Shown: positions 28,392-36,693 of the stretch, in pieces
How the letters are laid out: every line of letters begins with the position of its first letter
Position numbering within the stretch: position 1 is the stretch's first letter
Assembly: GCA_028688145.1 (NCBI GenBank)
Contig: JAQTYU010000001.1
Location: 124,001 to 188,000 of the forward strand
Direction of reading: 5' to 3'
Source: Thiotrichaceae bacterium
Lineage (GTDB): Bacteria > Pseudomonadota > Gammaproteobacteria > Beggiatoales > Beggiatoaceae
Length of the DNA stretch: 64,000 nt
Notes under the pieces: model-generated
Databases searched by the model: none
Seen by the model: only the letters and a program-made list of their open reading frames with translations
Told to the model about the DNA's origin: nothing
Translations under genes and position numbers: made by a program

Positions 28392-29592
28392 AGCAGCCAC
28401 ACATAATTCCTCTTGGTGGGTGTTGGGAGGCGTGGGCGGGATTGTCATTTTGTTGCTGGCAATTACCTTGTTGTTATTTAAATTTGAAACCGTCGAAGGT
28501 AATCAAATCGGTGTGTTGGAAACTTGGATTGATGGGATTGATCCCAACCCCTATCCCACGAAAACGTATTTTCTCTTTCCGGGTTTTTCCAAGAAAATCT
28601 ACACATATCCCTTATCATTACAGGTTTTTGTGATGAATGATCGCACCGATCAACAAGGCGAAACTGCCTCGGGACGGGAGCGGGATTCTTACCTTGTGCA
28701 ATCTTCCGAAGGGCAAGATATGCACATCTCATTGAATGTGCAATGGCGCATTGATCCTGTGAAAGTAATTGATATTCATAAAACGGTGCGCACAGGCATC
28801 GAAGAAAAAATGTTGCGTCCTGTAGTAATGCGGGTGGTGAAAGATCAAGCAACACGGCGCACGGCAATTGATGCGTATTCAGGCGTGGGTTTAGTTCAAT
28901 TACAAGCTGATATTTACACCGATTTAATTAATCCCGCAGGTGAACTGCGGCAGCGCGGGATTATTGTTGAAAACTTTGTGATTGAAGGGATTCGTTTAGA
29001 CCCGAAATATATCGGTGAAATCACAGAACGCCAAGTTGCCACCCAACGTAAATTGAAAGCCGACGAACAAACTAAAGCGGCTCAAGCAGAGGCTTTGCGT
29101 GCCGAAGCCGAGGCGCAAGCGGATTTAAAAAAGCGGATTGTGGAAGCAGAACGTGATAAACAAGTGGGCATTTTAAATGCGGAAAAAGAAGCGCAACAAC
29201 GCATTTTGTCTGCGGAAGCGGCTAAGAAACAAGTGATTTTGGATGCAGAAGCGCATCAGCAAAAATTAGTGTTGGAAGCGACGGGTACGCGGGATGCTAA
29301 GCTTTTGGAAGCACAGGGGATTTTAGCAATAGGGCAGTCGGAAGCAGAGGCGCAAAAGTTGCGTTTAAGTGCGTATGCTGTGCCCGGTGCGGATATTTTT
29401 GCCCGGGTTGAGATTGCACGCTGGTTTGCAAGTGGTCATCAAAATATCAAGGGCTATTTACCCAGCGACATGAATATTTATACTTTGGGCAGCAATTTCA
29501 GCAATGCGGTTGAAAATTTGGTGGGGGCGGGAACTTTACCGCCTTTGAAGGGAACAGCAGCACCTGTGGTTATACCGAAAGCTCCTCAATAA
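28348..29592 (+). CDS. SPFH (band 7/prohibitin-like) membrane protein
   Basis: 414 residues. A Thr/Ser-rich cytosolic start, one helix at about 23-45 ('WWVLGGVGGIVILLLAITLL'), then an SPFH domain ('ETVEGNQIGVLETWIDG', 'DMHISLNVQWRIDPVKVIDI', 'GIIVENFVIEGIRLDPKYIG') and a long Ala/Glu/Lys/Gln-rich coiled coil (about 220-330), as in flotillins and HflK/C. TTAGGAGA precedes the ATG. SPFH proteins build membrane rings or microdomains. It is divergent from the SLOG-SLATT gene, with about 180 bp between that gene and the small membrane ORF, and ends 8 bp before the CRISPR array. Confidence 0.85.
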   Translation: MSEPNTSTTTSPKTKAATHNSSWWVLGGVGGIVILLLAITLLLFKFETVEGNQIGVLETWIDGIDPNPYPTKTYFLFPGFSKKIYTYPLSLQVFVMNDRTDQQGETASGRERDSYLVQSSEGQDMHISLNVQWRIDPVKVIDIHKTVRTGIEEKMLRPVVMRVVKDQATRRTAIDAYSGVGLVQLQADIYTDLINPAGELRQRGIIVENFVIEGIRLDPKYIGEITERQVATQRKLKADEQTKAAQAEALRAEAEAQADLKKRIVEAERDKQVGILNAEKEAQQRILSAEAAKKQVILDAEAHQQKLVLEATGTRDAKLLEAQGILAIGQSEAEAQKLRLSAYAVPGADIFARVEIARWFASGHQNIKGYLPSDMNIYTLGSNFSNAVENLVGAGTLPPLKGTAAPVVIPKAPQ

Positions 29593-29600
29593 ATCGTTAA

Positions 29601-29630
29601 ATTTCACCAGCCCCGAAAGGCTGGTGAAAT
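29601..29630. repeat. Degenerate terminal CRISPR repeat (trailer end)
   Basis: Retains the stem-loop half of the repeat (CCAGCC-CCGAAA-GGCTGG, ending GTGAAAT), but the GTTTCAATCCATA half is replaced by ATTTCA, making a perfect 12-bp inverted repeat with a 6-nt loop. It is separated by a spacer-length 34 nt from the first canonical repeat. It may double as the terminator of the SPFH gene. Confidence 0.8.
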
Positions 29631-32600
29631 GCAGTTTTATTCCGTGCCAGTTTCTGAGCTTATTGTTTCAATCCATACCAGCCCCGAAAGGCTGGTGAAA
29701 TGCGGGCACAGAAGCCAATTCCGCAGGCTTATCCTTTGTTTCAATCCATACCAGCCCCGAAAGGCTGGTGAAATAACGGGTGGCAAACAACCCGATGCGA
29801 AAGATGCAGGTTTCAATCCATACCAGCCCCGAAAGGCTGGTGAAATTGTGACTTCGGCTAATCCCTTAGAGCGCGACATTGGTTTCAATCCATACCAGCC
29901 CCGAAAGGCTGGTGAAATTAGCAAAATCTAAGTCAAGTTTACGACATGTTAAAAGTTTCAATCCATACCAGCCCCGAAAGGCTGGTGAAATTCCATGAAC
30001 AGCGGTGTTTTAGTGCTACAAACTGGTTTCAATCCATACCAGCCCCGAAAGGCTGGTGAAATTAAACTGGCAGAATTTTTGACATCGCTGTTAGGCGTTT
30101 CAATCCATACCAGCCCCGAAAGGCTGGTGAAATCGATAAATAGCCTTTAACTTAGCTAAGAAATCAAGTGTTTCAATCCATACCAGCCCCGAAAGGCTGG
30201 TGAAATTGGTATTAGCAAGGTCAACCGTCATCAACTTATAGTTTCAATCCATACCAGCCCCGAAAGGCTGGTGAAATTGCTGTTGTCCCAGCAAAACGTA
30301 TAATCCGTTAGTTTCAATCCATACCAGCCCCGAAAGGCTGGTGAAATCCACCCGTGGCACTTGACATGATTGCAGCGATTGTTTCAATCCATACCAGCCC
30401 CGAAAGGCTGGTGAAATATCAACTACAGAGGAAGCAGTATAATGGCTGACATGTTTCAATCCATACCAGCCCCGAAAGGCTGGTGAAATAAGCGCACTCA
30501 TGATTTTCATTGTCTTGATTCATTTCGTTTCAATCCATACCAGCCCCGAAAGGCTGGTGAAATTAAAAACTTTCTTAACTGGTAGCGATGGTTTAAGTTT
30601 CAATCCATACCAGCCCCGAAAGGCTGGTGAAATGTGCGGAATAGTTGCTGGTGGTGTTGCCGTTAGCATCGTTTCAATCCATACCAGCCCCGAAAGGCTG
30701 GTGAAATGTCAACTGATATACATCCCCTACAGTGGTGCTGCCGGGTTTCAATCCATACCAGCCCCGAAAGGCTGGTGAAATGAGCTTGCTCCTATGAGTA
30801 GGCAAAAACCTACGATGTTTCAATCCATACCAGCCCCGAAAGGCTGGTGAAATACCGCAGTACCTACTCTATTAATACTTTTCCTAGTAGTTTCAATCCA
30901 TACCAGCCCCGAAAGGCTGGTGAAATCGGACATTGTCGCGATAGACAAATGCGGAATTAGCTTTGTTTCAATCCATACCAGCCCCGAAAGGCTGGTGAAA
31001 TCGCAAGTCTCCTGGACTTCACAAGCAACTCACCGTTTCAATCCATACCAGCCCCGAAAGGCTGGTGAAATTATAACTTGACTTCCAGTTGTCATACATC
31101 GGCAATGTTTCAATCCATACCAGCCCCGAAAGGCTGGTGAAATCATTAAACCCATTCGCTGGGCTTCTGTGCGCCGCAATGTTTCAATCCATACCAGCCC
31201 CGAAAGGCTGGTGAAATTGCCCTCAACATGATTCCCAGTAATTTCCACATTAGTTTCAATCCATACCAGCCCCGAAAGGCTGGTGAAATAAATGGCTTGT
31301 TGTCGCGCTGAATCATTGCGTCAACGTTTCAATCCATACCAGCCCCGAAAGGCTGGTGAAATGATGACAACATGACCGCATACGCAAAGTTGGTTTTGAT
31401 GGTTTCAATCCATACCAGCCCCGAAAGGCTGGTGAAATCTTGAGATTCAGATAAAAATCTTAATCCGTCTTGTTTCAATCCATACCAGCCCCGAAAGGCT
31501 GGTGAAATTGGTCAAACTGTCGCCAGCCGTTGCGAAGGTATAAGTTTCAATCCATACCAGCCCCGAAAGGCTGGTGAAATGCCTGTGGCAGTGGCTGCTA
31601 TGCCTAAGCCTGTAAGTTTCAATCCATACCAGCCCCGAAAGGCTGGTGAAATATTGAAATCGTGGCGAAGCGTAAAGAATCATTTTGGTTTCAATCCATA
31701 CCAGCCCCGAAAGGCTGGTGAAATTTAAATATGCTAACAAACAATGGGCTGGCGTGCTGTTTCAATCCATACCAGCCCCGAAAGGCTGGTGAAATCCCAT
31801 GTACACCCGCATGGGGAATGCCTATACCGTTTCAATCCATACCAGCCCCGAAAGGCTGGTGAAATCTCAAGGATTACGGCAACAGCTTAATGCTTAGCGC
31901 GGTTTCAATCCATACCAGCCCCGAAAGGCTGGTGAAATAAGTAGCCGAGGCATTCGGGGTTAAGTTTGAGGTCGTTTCAATCCATACCAGCCCCGAAAGG
32001 CTGGTGAAATCGGTGCATCCATCACAGTGAGTTATGACTACGGGTCTGTTTCAATCCATACCAGCCCCGAAAGGCTGGTGAAATATCAATGGTTAATGCA
32101 GAGATATTTTTGAGATTGGCATGTTTCAATCCATACCAGCCCCGAAAGGCTGGTGAAATTAGGTCATGCTTTCCACGCCAGCCTTACTGGACATCGGTTT
32201 CAATCCATACCAGCCCCGAAAGGCTGGTGAAATATGGACTCGCTTTTTTCAGCCCATTCAATCATCGCAAGGTTTCAATCCATACCAGCCCCGAAAGGCT
32301 GGTGAAATATCATGGCGATATGTACCGTGACTGACTTGGCAGTTGTTTCAATCCATACCAGCCCCGAAAGGCTGGTGAAATATTCAAGACGGGCTTAAAA
32401 CCGATTTAGACGCGATTAGTTTCAATCCATACCAGCCCCGAAAGGCTGGTGAAATCAGGCTTGCACTCCAAATGGGGATAGGGGTGTTGACTTAGAGTTT
32501 CAATCCATACCAGCCCCGAAAGGCTGGTGAAATTTGTTGGTGACTGCCATAACCCACAATAATCTTGGTTTCAATCCATACCAGCCCCGAAAGGCTGGTG

Positions 32601-32967
32601 AAATAATCCAAATTTCAAAATCTTACCAACTATGATGGTTGTTTCAATCCATACCAGCCCCGAAAGGCTGGTGAAATAGCAGCTCTGCTTTGCGAGGTTC
32701 GCAGTAAGCGAGTTTCAATCCATACCAGCCCCGAAAGGCTGGTGAAATCAGTGATGACACCGTGCCCGCAATGCTTACACCCGGTGTTTCAATCCATACC
32801 AGCCCCGAAAGGCTGGTGAAATCAAGTGGATTGCGTTGCGCTTATCGGGGGGCGATACGTTTCAATCCATACCAGCCCCGAAAGGCTGGTGAAATAGATT
32901 GACAACTATTTCCCGTCGCTCCGTGCCCATGTTTCAATCCATACCAGCCCCGAAAGGCTGGTGAAAT

Positions 32968-33002
32968 TTCATGTTTCAATCCCTGCCCGCCCCGAAGGGC
33001 GG
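32968..33002. other. CRISPR spacer that contains a different CRISPR repeat
   Basis: This 35-nt interval has exactly spacer length. After TTCAT it reads GTTTCAATCCCTGCCCGCCC then CGAAGGGCGG. That has the same design as the array's repeat (GTTTCAATCC, three bases, GC stem, CCGAA loop) with stem CCCGCC/GGCGGG instead of CCAGCC/GGCTGG. In crRNA sense it is a sister repeat's 3' end plus 5 nt (ATGAA) of that array's spacer. Confidence 0.75.
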
Positions 33003-33111
33003 GTTTCAATCCATACCAGCCCCGAAAGGCTGGTGAAATCTGATTTAACAGGCACTAAAACCGCCCAGGAACAGGTTTCAATCCATACCAGCCCCGAAAG
33101 GCTGGTGAAAT

Positions 33112-33300
33112 ACCATAATGGCAACCACATAATATATAAGCTTTATTTTGTTGTCTAGCGCGAACTGATTTTTAAAAGGGGAAATGAGAGAAATTTCAAG
33201 CAGGGAAAAAATAGAAATTATAAAAATCAAACAGATAAAGATGCGCGAACATCCCCGTATTTTTACCATCAATACAGGTTCGCGCTCTCAAAAGATATGC
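33112..33300 (-). promoter_or_regulatory. Putative CRISPR leader
   Basis: AT-rich sequence next to the last intact repeat on the side from which crRNA-sense transcription should start. It contains a 9-bp inverted repeat AGCGCGAAC (33157-33165) / GTTCGCGCT (33278-33286) and another GCGCGAAC at 33243. No ORF with support lies here. Confidence 0.5.
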
Positions 33301-33340
33301 AGCTTGCAATAGATAAACTGAAATGTACTCTTCGTAAATA

Positions 33341-33471
33341 GCAAGCCTAGGGTGGATAAGGCGCAAGCTGCTACCCATTTTTCAACCCAAAAAACTGCTC
33401 AATAATTATTTTTCCCGCCCAATTCCTCTTTCTCTGGCGCATGACGGCACCCTACGAAATATCTTGATTTC
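33341..33471 (-). repeat. Dispersed non-coding repeat, copy 1
   Basis: GCAAGCCTAGGGTGGATAAG through 'CGAAATATCTTGATTTCTAA' is the inverse complement, with scattered mismatches, of 38965-39111. Its far end is interrupted by the MITE at 33472. It is not coding in either copy. The gap 33112-33921 otherwise holds the CRISPR leader, this repeat and the MITE. Confidence 0.7.
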
Positions 33472-33663
33472 TAATTAACCTGAGTTCGGGATAAGAACAC
33501 TTAAGTCCTTTAAATAATAATAAGTTAAAAACTTATGATCTAAATTTATATGGAGTTGTTGGGTAATTGACAAAATTCGACATGTTTTTTAGATAAGATT
33601 TATTTTTAACTAACTATATTTATTGATTTTTTTGCTATTTTTATCCCGAACTCAGGTTAATTA
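33472..33663. mobile_element. MITE with 23-bp perfect terminal inverted repeats
   Basis: Left end TAATTAACCTGAGTTCGGGA (33472-33494 overall) is matched perfectly by the inverse ending CCGAACTCAGGTTAATTA at 33641-33663. About 190 bp, AT-rich, no ORF. A solo end of the same element is at 35935-35954. Confidence 0.75.
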
Positions 33664-33921
33664 ATTTATCCGTAGGCTAAGTTTCGTCAGCAAGAGACAT
33701 ATCCATAAACTATCCAAAATGTATGAATAAAAATAGTATGGTAATTTGTACAATGGGTCTAGTTTTAAGAATGGAAAATCCCCCCGTATTCCGCTGCACT
33801 CCATACGGACCACAATCCTTCAATCTCACAAATGCGCTATAATGCGCCCCATCTGCACTACATACATCACAACCCTCCAAAAACTGCCCACGATTTTCTT
33901 TCACAGGTCGAAATACGTGCT

Positions 33922-34377
33922 ATGTATAGAATCATCCTGCTGTTTAGCTTATTAATAAGCAGTGCTGTTGTCACTGCGATTGACAAAACCACCGCCGTTT
34001 TTAGCGATCCCAGCCAAGAAATTCGCTACAAAGCCCTGTCTGCGGAATTGCGCTGTGTGGTTTGTCAAAATCAATCACTGGCAGATTCCAACGCCGAGCT
34101 TGCCCAAGATTTACGCGACCAAGTCCGCACTTTAATTATTCAAGGACAAAGCGACGCGCAAATTGTCGAATTTTTAGTGTCGCGCTATGGTGATTTCGTG
34201 CTGTATCGTCCCCCGTTTAAAGCGTCTACCGCAGTGCTATGGATTGCGCCCGGCTTGTTATTATTATTCGGGATTGGAGTCTTAATTTATTTCATTCGCC
34301 GCCAACAAACCGCCCCCGCCCCGCAAAATTTAAGCAGCACTGAGCGCGATAAACTCAAGCATTTGCTAGACGAATAA
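33922..34377 (+). CDS. ccmH: Cytochrome c maturation protein CcmH (thiol-disulphide subunit)
   Basis: About 151 residues from ATG 33922. Signal-like start 'MYRIILLFSLLISSAVVTAI'; periplasmic domain with 'AELRCVVCQNQSLADSNAEL', the conserved R-C-x-x-C-Q motif that reduces apocytochrome c; 'VLWIAPGLLLLFGIGVLIYF' is the membrane anchor. The in-frame extension to 33832 lacks a signal sequence. Followed after 15 bp by ccmI. The other ccm genes are not next to it, so the usual ccmABCDEFGHI operon is split in this genome. Confidence 0.92.
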   Translation: MYRIILLFSLLISSAVVTAIDKTTAVFSDPSQEIRYKALSAELRCVVCQNQSLADSNAELAQDLRDQVRTLIIQGQSDAQIVEFLVSRYGDFVLYRPPFKASTAVLWIAPGLLLLFGIGVLIYFIRRQQTAPAPQNLSSTERDKLKHLLDE

Positions 34378-34392
34378 GGATTAAGATTAACC

Positions 34393-35640
34393 ATGCTGAT
34401 ATTGTTTTGGATTACCGCCGCCGCCTTAACCGCACTCGCGCTCGCTTTCGTGATGCCCGCCTTGTTGAAAACCACCCAGCCTATTTCCCAAATTGGGCAA
34501 CGCGCCACCAATATTGCGATTTATAAAGAACGGCTCGCCGAATTAGAAGCCGAAAATTTAAGCCCAGAATTGCGGGAACTTGCCAAATTAGAATTAGACC
34601 AAACTTTATTACACGATGTGCAAGAGCCTGAAACTCAAATCACCGCCGCGCGTGGGCGTTGGGCAGGGATTGCCATCGGGATGATTTTGCCCGTGCTCGC
34701 GATTGGCGGTTATTTAAAATCTTCAGATTATTTGCTGGCAACTTCGGAAAAGCCCGTTCCTACGGATAAAGCTGCACAAAGCAAAATTCCGCCTAATTTG
34801 GAAGAAATGGTTCAAAAATTGGTGAAACGTTTGGAAGAAAAGCCTGATGATGCTAAGGGTTGGTACATGTTGGGGCGTTCTTACACCGTGTTAAATCGTT
34901 ATCCTGAAGCGATAGCTGCCTATACCAAAGCCCTTGCCTTGTCGGGCAACGAAAATCCGCAGTTATTTGTCGATTTTGCTGAAACATTGGGCATGAGTGC
35001 CAACGGAGATTTGGCGGGGAAACCCAGCGAATTGCTAAAAACCGCGCTTTCTTTAAATCCCGAGTTACCCAAAGGTTTATGGCTTGCAGGTTTAGCCGCC
35101 GCACAAAGTAAAGATTATGCAATGGCGGTGGAATATTGGCAGCGTTTACTGGCGCAAATTCCTGAAAATGAAACCGAAGATCGTCAAAGTTTGTTAGAAC
35201 AAATTAATGAAGCCAAACGTTTGATGAAACCCAGTGCATTGAATGCAATGGCAAATCCCAGCACGGCAACTTTACCTAATTTACCCAAAGCAGCGGGCGC
35301 GATACACTTGCAGGTTGAAGTCAGTCTTGCGGCGGAGGTGTTGGCAAAAGTCAATCCTACGGATACCGTATTTATTTATGCCCGCGCCAAACAAGGCACG
35401 CCCATGCCTTTGGCGGTGGTGAAAAAACAGGTGAAAGATTTGCCGCTGAAAATTACCTTGGATGACAGCATGGCAATGACTCCGAGCATGAAATTATCAA
35501 ACTTCAGTGAAGTCATGGTGATGGCGCGGGTGTCGAGCAGTGGAAATGCCTTGCCACAAGCAGGCGATTATGTGGGTCAAGTTGAGACTGCGAAACTGGG
35601 TGAAACAGTTGTGGTGAATATTAGTCGCTTGTTGCAGTAG
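34393..35640 (+). CDS. ccmI: Cytochrome c biogenesis protein CcmI (CycH), TPR chaperone
   Basis: 415 residues. N-terminal helix 'LILFWITAAALTALALAFVM' and a second one near residue 95 ('WAGIAIGMILPVLAIGGYL') bracket a cytoplasmic heptad region ('YKERLAELEAENLSPELREL'); a periplasmic TPR domain follows ('DDAKGWYMLGRSYTVLNRYP'), then a C-terminal beta domain ('PTDTVFIYARAKQGTPMPLA'). It delivers apocytochrome c to the haem lyase. AAGGA precedes the ATG. Confidence 0.9.
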   Translation: MLILFWITAAALTALALAFVMPALLKTTQPISQIGQRATNIAIYKERLAELEAENLSPELRELAKLELDQTLLHDVQEPETQITAARGRWAGIAIGMILPVLAIGGYLKSSDYLLATSEKPVPTDKAAQSKIPPNLEEMVQKLVKRLEEKPDDAKGWYMLGRSYTVLNRYPEAIAAYTKALALSGNENPQLFVDFAETLGMSANGDLAGKPSELLKTALSLNPELPKGLWLAGLAAAQSKDYAMAVEYWQRLLAQIPENETEDRQSLLEQINEAKRLMKPSALNAMANPSTATLPNLPKAAGAIHLQVEVSLAAEVLAKVNPTDTVFIYARAKQGTPMPLAVVKKQVKDLPLKITLDDSMAMTPSMKLSNFSEVMVMARVSSSGNALPQAGDYVGQVETAKLGETVVVNISRLLQ

Positions 35641-35656
35641 TAAAATGTTGGAACGA

Positions 35657-35924
35657 AAAAATTTAGTAGTAGGGTGGAATAGCGTAGCGTATTCCACCTT
35701 GAAACGTGATAACTCTAGACGTGACGCAGTTGAATCAAGAACGCACTCATTTGTCTCGTTCCATCGCTCCAGCGTTGGAATGACTACCTCGTCGCTCCAG
35801 CAGCGAGGATTTTACAAGCTTCTGCCGTACAATGAGGGTCTTATCGATTCAACTGTGTCATGCCTAGAGCTATCACCTTGCATGGTGGAATACGCTACGC
35901 TATTCCACCCTACTACTAAATTTT
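35657..35924. mobile_element. MITE-like element with about 85-bp terminal inverted repeats
   Basis: The left end (AAAATTTAGTAGTAGGGTGG, 'AATAGCGTAGCGTATTCCAC') is repeated in inverse at the right end, 'GTGGAATACGCTACGCTATT' to 'CTACTAAATTTT'. Inside, CTCTAGACGTGACGCAGTTG and its inverse partner continue the pairing. About 268 bp, no supported ORF, directly after ccmI. Confidence 0.7.
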
Positions 35925-35934
35925 CTACTCTTTC

Positions 35935-35954
35935 TTATCCCGAACTCAGGTTAA
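35935..35954. repeat. Solo end of the 33.5-kb MITE
   Basis: TTATCCCGAACTCAGGTTAA is identical to the right terminal repeat at 33641-33660. No matching left end lies nearby. Confidence 0.7.
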
Positions 35955-35960
35955 ATAGGC

Positions 35961-35993
35961 ATTGATGCGCCTCCTTTCGTCGGCACATCCTAT
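35961..35993. repeat. Single arm of the 18.5-kb palindromic element
   Basis: ATTGATGCGCCTCCTTTCGT and on to GGCACATCCTAT is the inverse of the arm at 18540-18572 with one difference in the middle. The three repeat families at 35657-35993 follow each other within 340 bp. Confidence 0.7.
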
Positions 35994-36013
35994 TGTTCTA
36001 GCCGTCTTAAACG

Positions 36014-36055
36014 AAAAAATCCTCCCCATTTTCAATAAAGTAGGGAGGATTTTTT
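36014..36055. terminator. Bidirectional terminator between ccmI and bfr
   Basis: AAAAAATCCTCCC and GGGAGGATTTTTT are perfect 13-bp complements with a 16-nt loop, giving a U-tract in both directions. It serves the convergent ccmHI (+) and bfr (-) units. Confidence 0.8.
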
Positions 36056-36081
36056 ATAGAGAAGCAGCTTATTAAACTAAC

Positions 36082-36558
36082 TTAGCTGGCATCGCCCATC
36101 ATCGATTGCAGGTAGTTTTTAATGCCCACACGTTCGATTAAATCGAGTTGAGTTTCCAACCAATCAACGTGTTCTTCTTCGCTTTCCAGAATATCATCCA
36201 ACAATTCACGGGTTACGTAATCTTGGCAAGACTCGCAATAAGCAATCGCTTCACGCAACAAAGGAATTGCGATTAATTCCAGCTTGAGATCGCATTGCAA
36301 CATTTCTTGAGGATTTTCCCCAATCATCAGCTTGCCCAAGTCTTGCAGATTTGGCAGCCCTTCTAAAAACAGAATCCGCTCAATGATTTTGTCCGCATGT
36401 TTCATCTCATCGATGGATTCATGATATTCATGTTCATTCAGCTTCATTAAGCCCCAATTCTTGTACATGCGCGCATGTAAAAAATATTGGTTGATTGCCG
36501 TCAATTCATTCAGCAATGCCTTGTTTAAAAACTCGAGAACTTTTTTATCGCCTTTCAT
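36082..36558 (-). CDS. bfr: Bacterioferritin
   Basis: 158 residues, the standard length. '[20 protein letters not shown]' (Glu18), '[20 protein letters not shown]' (Glu51, haem-ligand Met52, His54), '[10 protein letters not shown]' (Glu94) and '[20 protein letters not shown]' (Glu127, His130) supply the ferroxidase site and haem site, so it should form an active 24-mer iron store. AAGGA lies before the ATG. Upstream (36588-36641) is hairpin element C. Confidence 0.95.
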   Translation of the reverse strand: MKGDKKVLEFLNKALLNELTAINQYFLHARMYKNWGLMKLNEHEYHESIDEMKHADKIIERILFLEGLPNLQDLGKLMIGENPQEMLQCDLKLELIAIPLLREAIAYCESCQDYVTRELLDDILESEEEHVDWLETQLDLIERVGIKNYLQSMMGDAS

Positions 36559-36587
36559 TATGCGGTGTCCTTATGCAGTCATGTTAT

Positions 36588-36641
36588 GTTTCTATTCAGA
36601 CTCGACTGTCGAGTGAAAAAGCCATCGACAAGTCGGTGGGG
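36588..36641 (-). repeat. Hairpin repeat element, copy C, upstream of bfr
   Basis: Minus strand reads 'CCCACCGACTTGTCGATGGC' , then CACTCGACAGTCGAGTCTGA and ATAGAAAC. It matches copy B (12911-12976) except that both inner GACCTC / GAGGTC arm pieces are missing, a symmetric loss that keeps the hairpin. Its GAAAC end faces bfr, 30 bp before the start codon. Confidence 0.55.
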
Positions 36642-36693
36642 GAAACTGTTGCTTACAAACCCACTATAGCTTGAAAGCCCTAATTGTCAATTC

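Larger units (their letters stand above)
29601..33111 (-). CRISPR. CRISPR array, 48 canonical 37-bp repeats plus one degenerate
   Basis: Canonical repeats start at 29665, 29738, 29810 and so on to 33003 and 33075; I counted 48. On the plus strand each begins GTTTCAATCCATA, carries the palindrome CCAGCC/GGCTGG around CCGAAA, and ends GTGAAAT. Spacers are 33-41 nt, mostly 34-37. The reverse complement ends in ATTGAAAC, the usual 8-nt crRNA handle, so transcription should run on the minus strand from a leader at the right. The degenerate repeat at the left end fits a trailer. ATTGAAAC handles and variable spacer length suggest type III or a I-B/I-D-like system, but no cas gene is in the window, so type is unproven. 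Confidence 0.97.

Noticed and set aside
29629-33158. Many reading frames on both strands across the CRISPR array with repeated peptides (such as VSIHTSPERLVK or FTSLSGLVWIET)
   Set aside because: They are translations of the 37-bp repeat and random spacers; no ribosome sites and no continuity.
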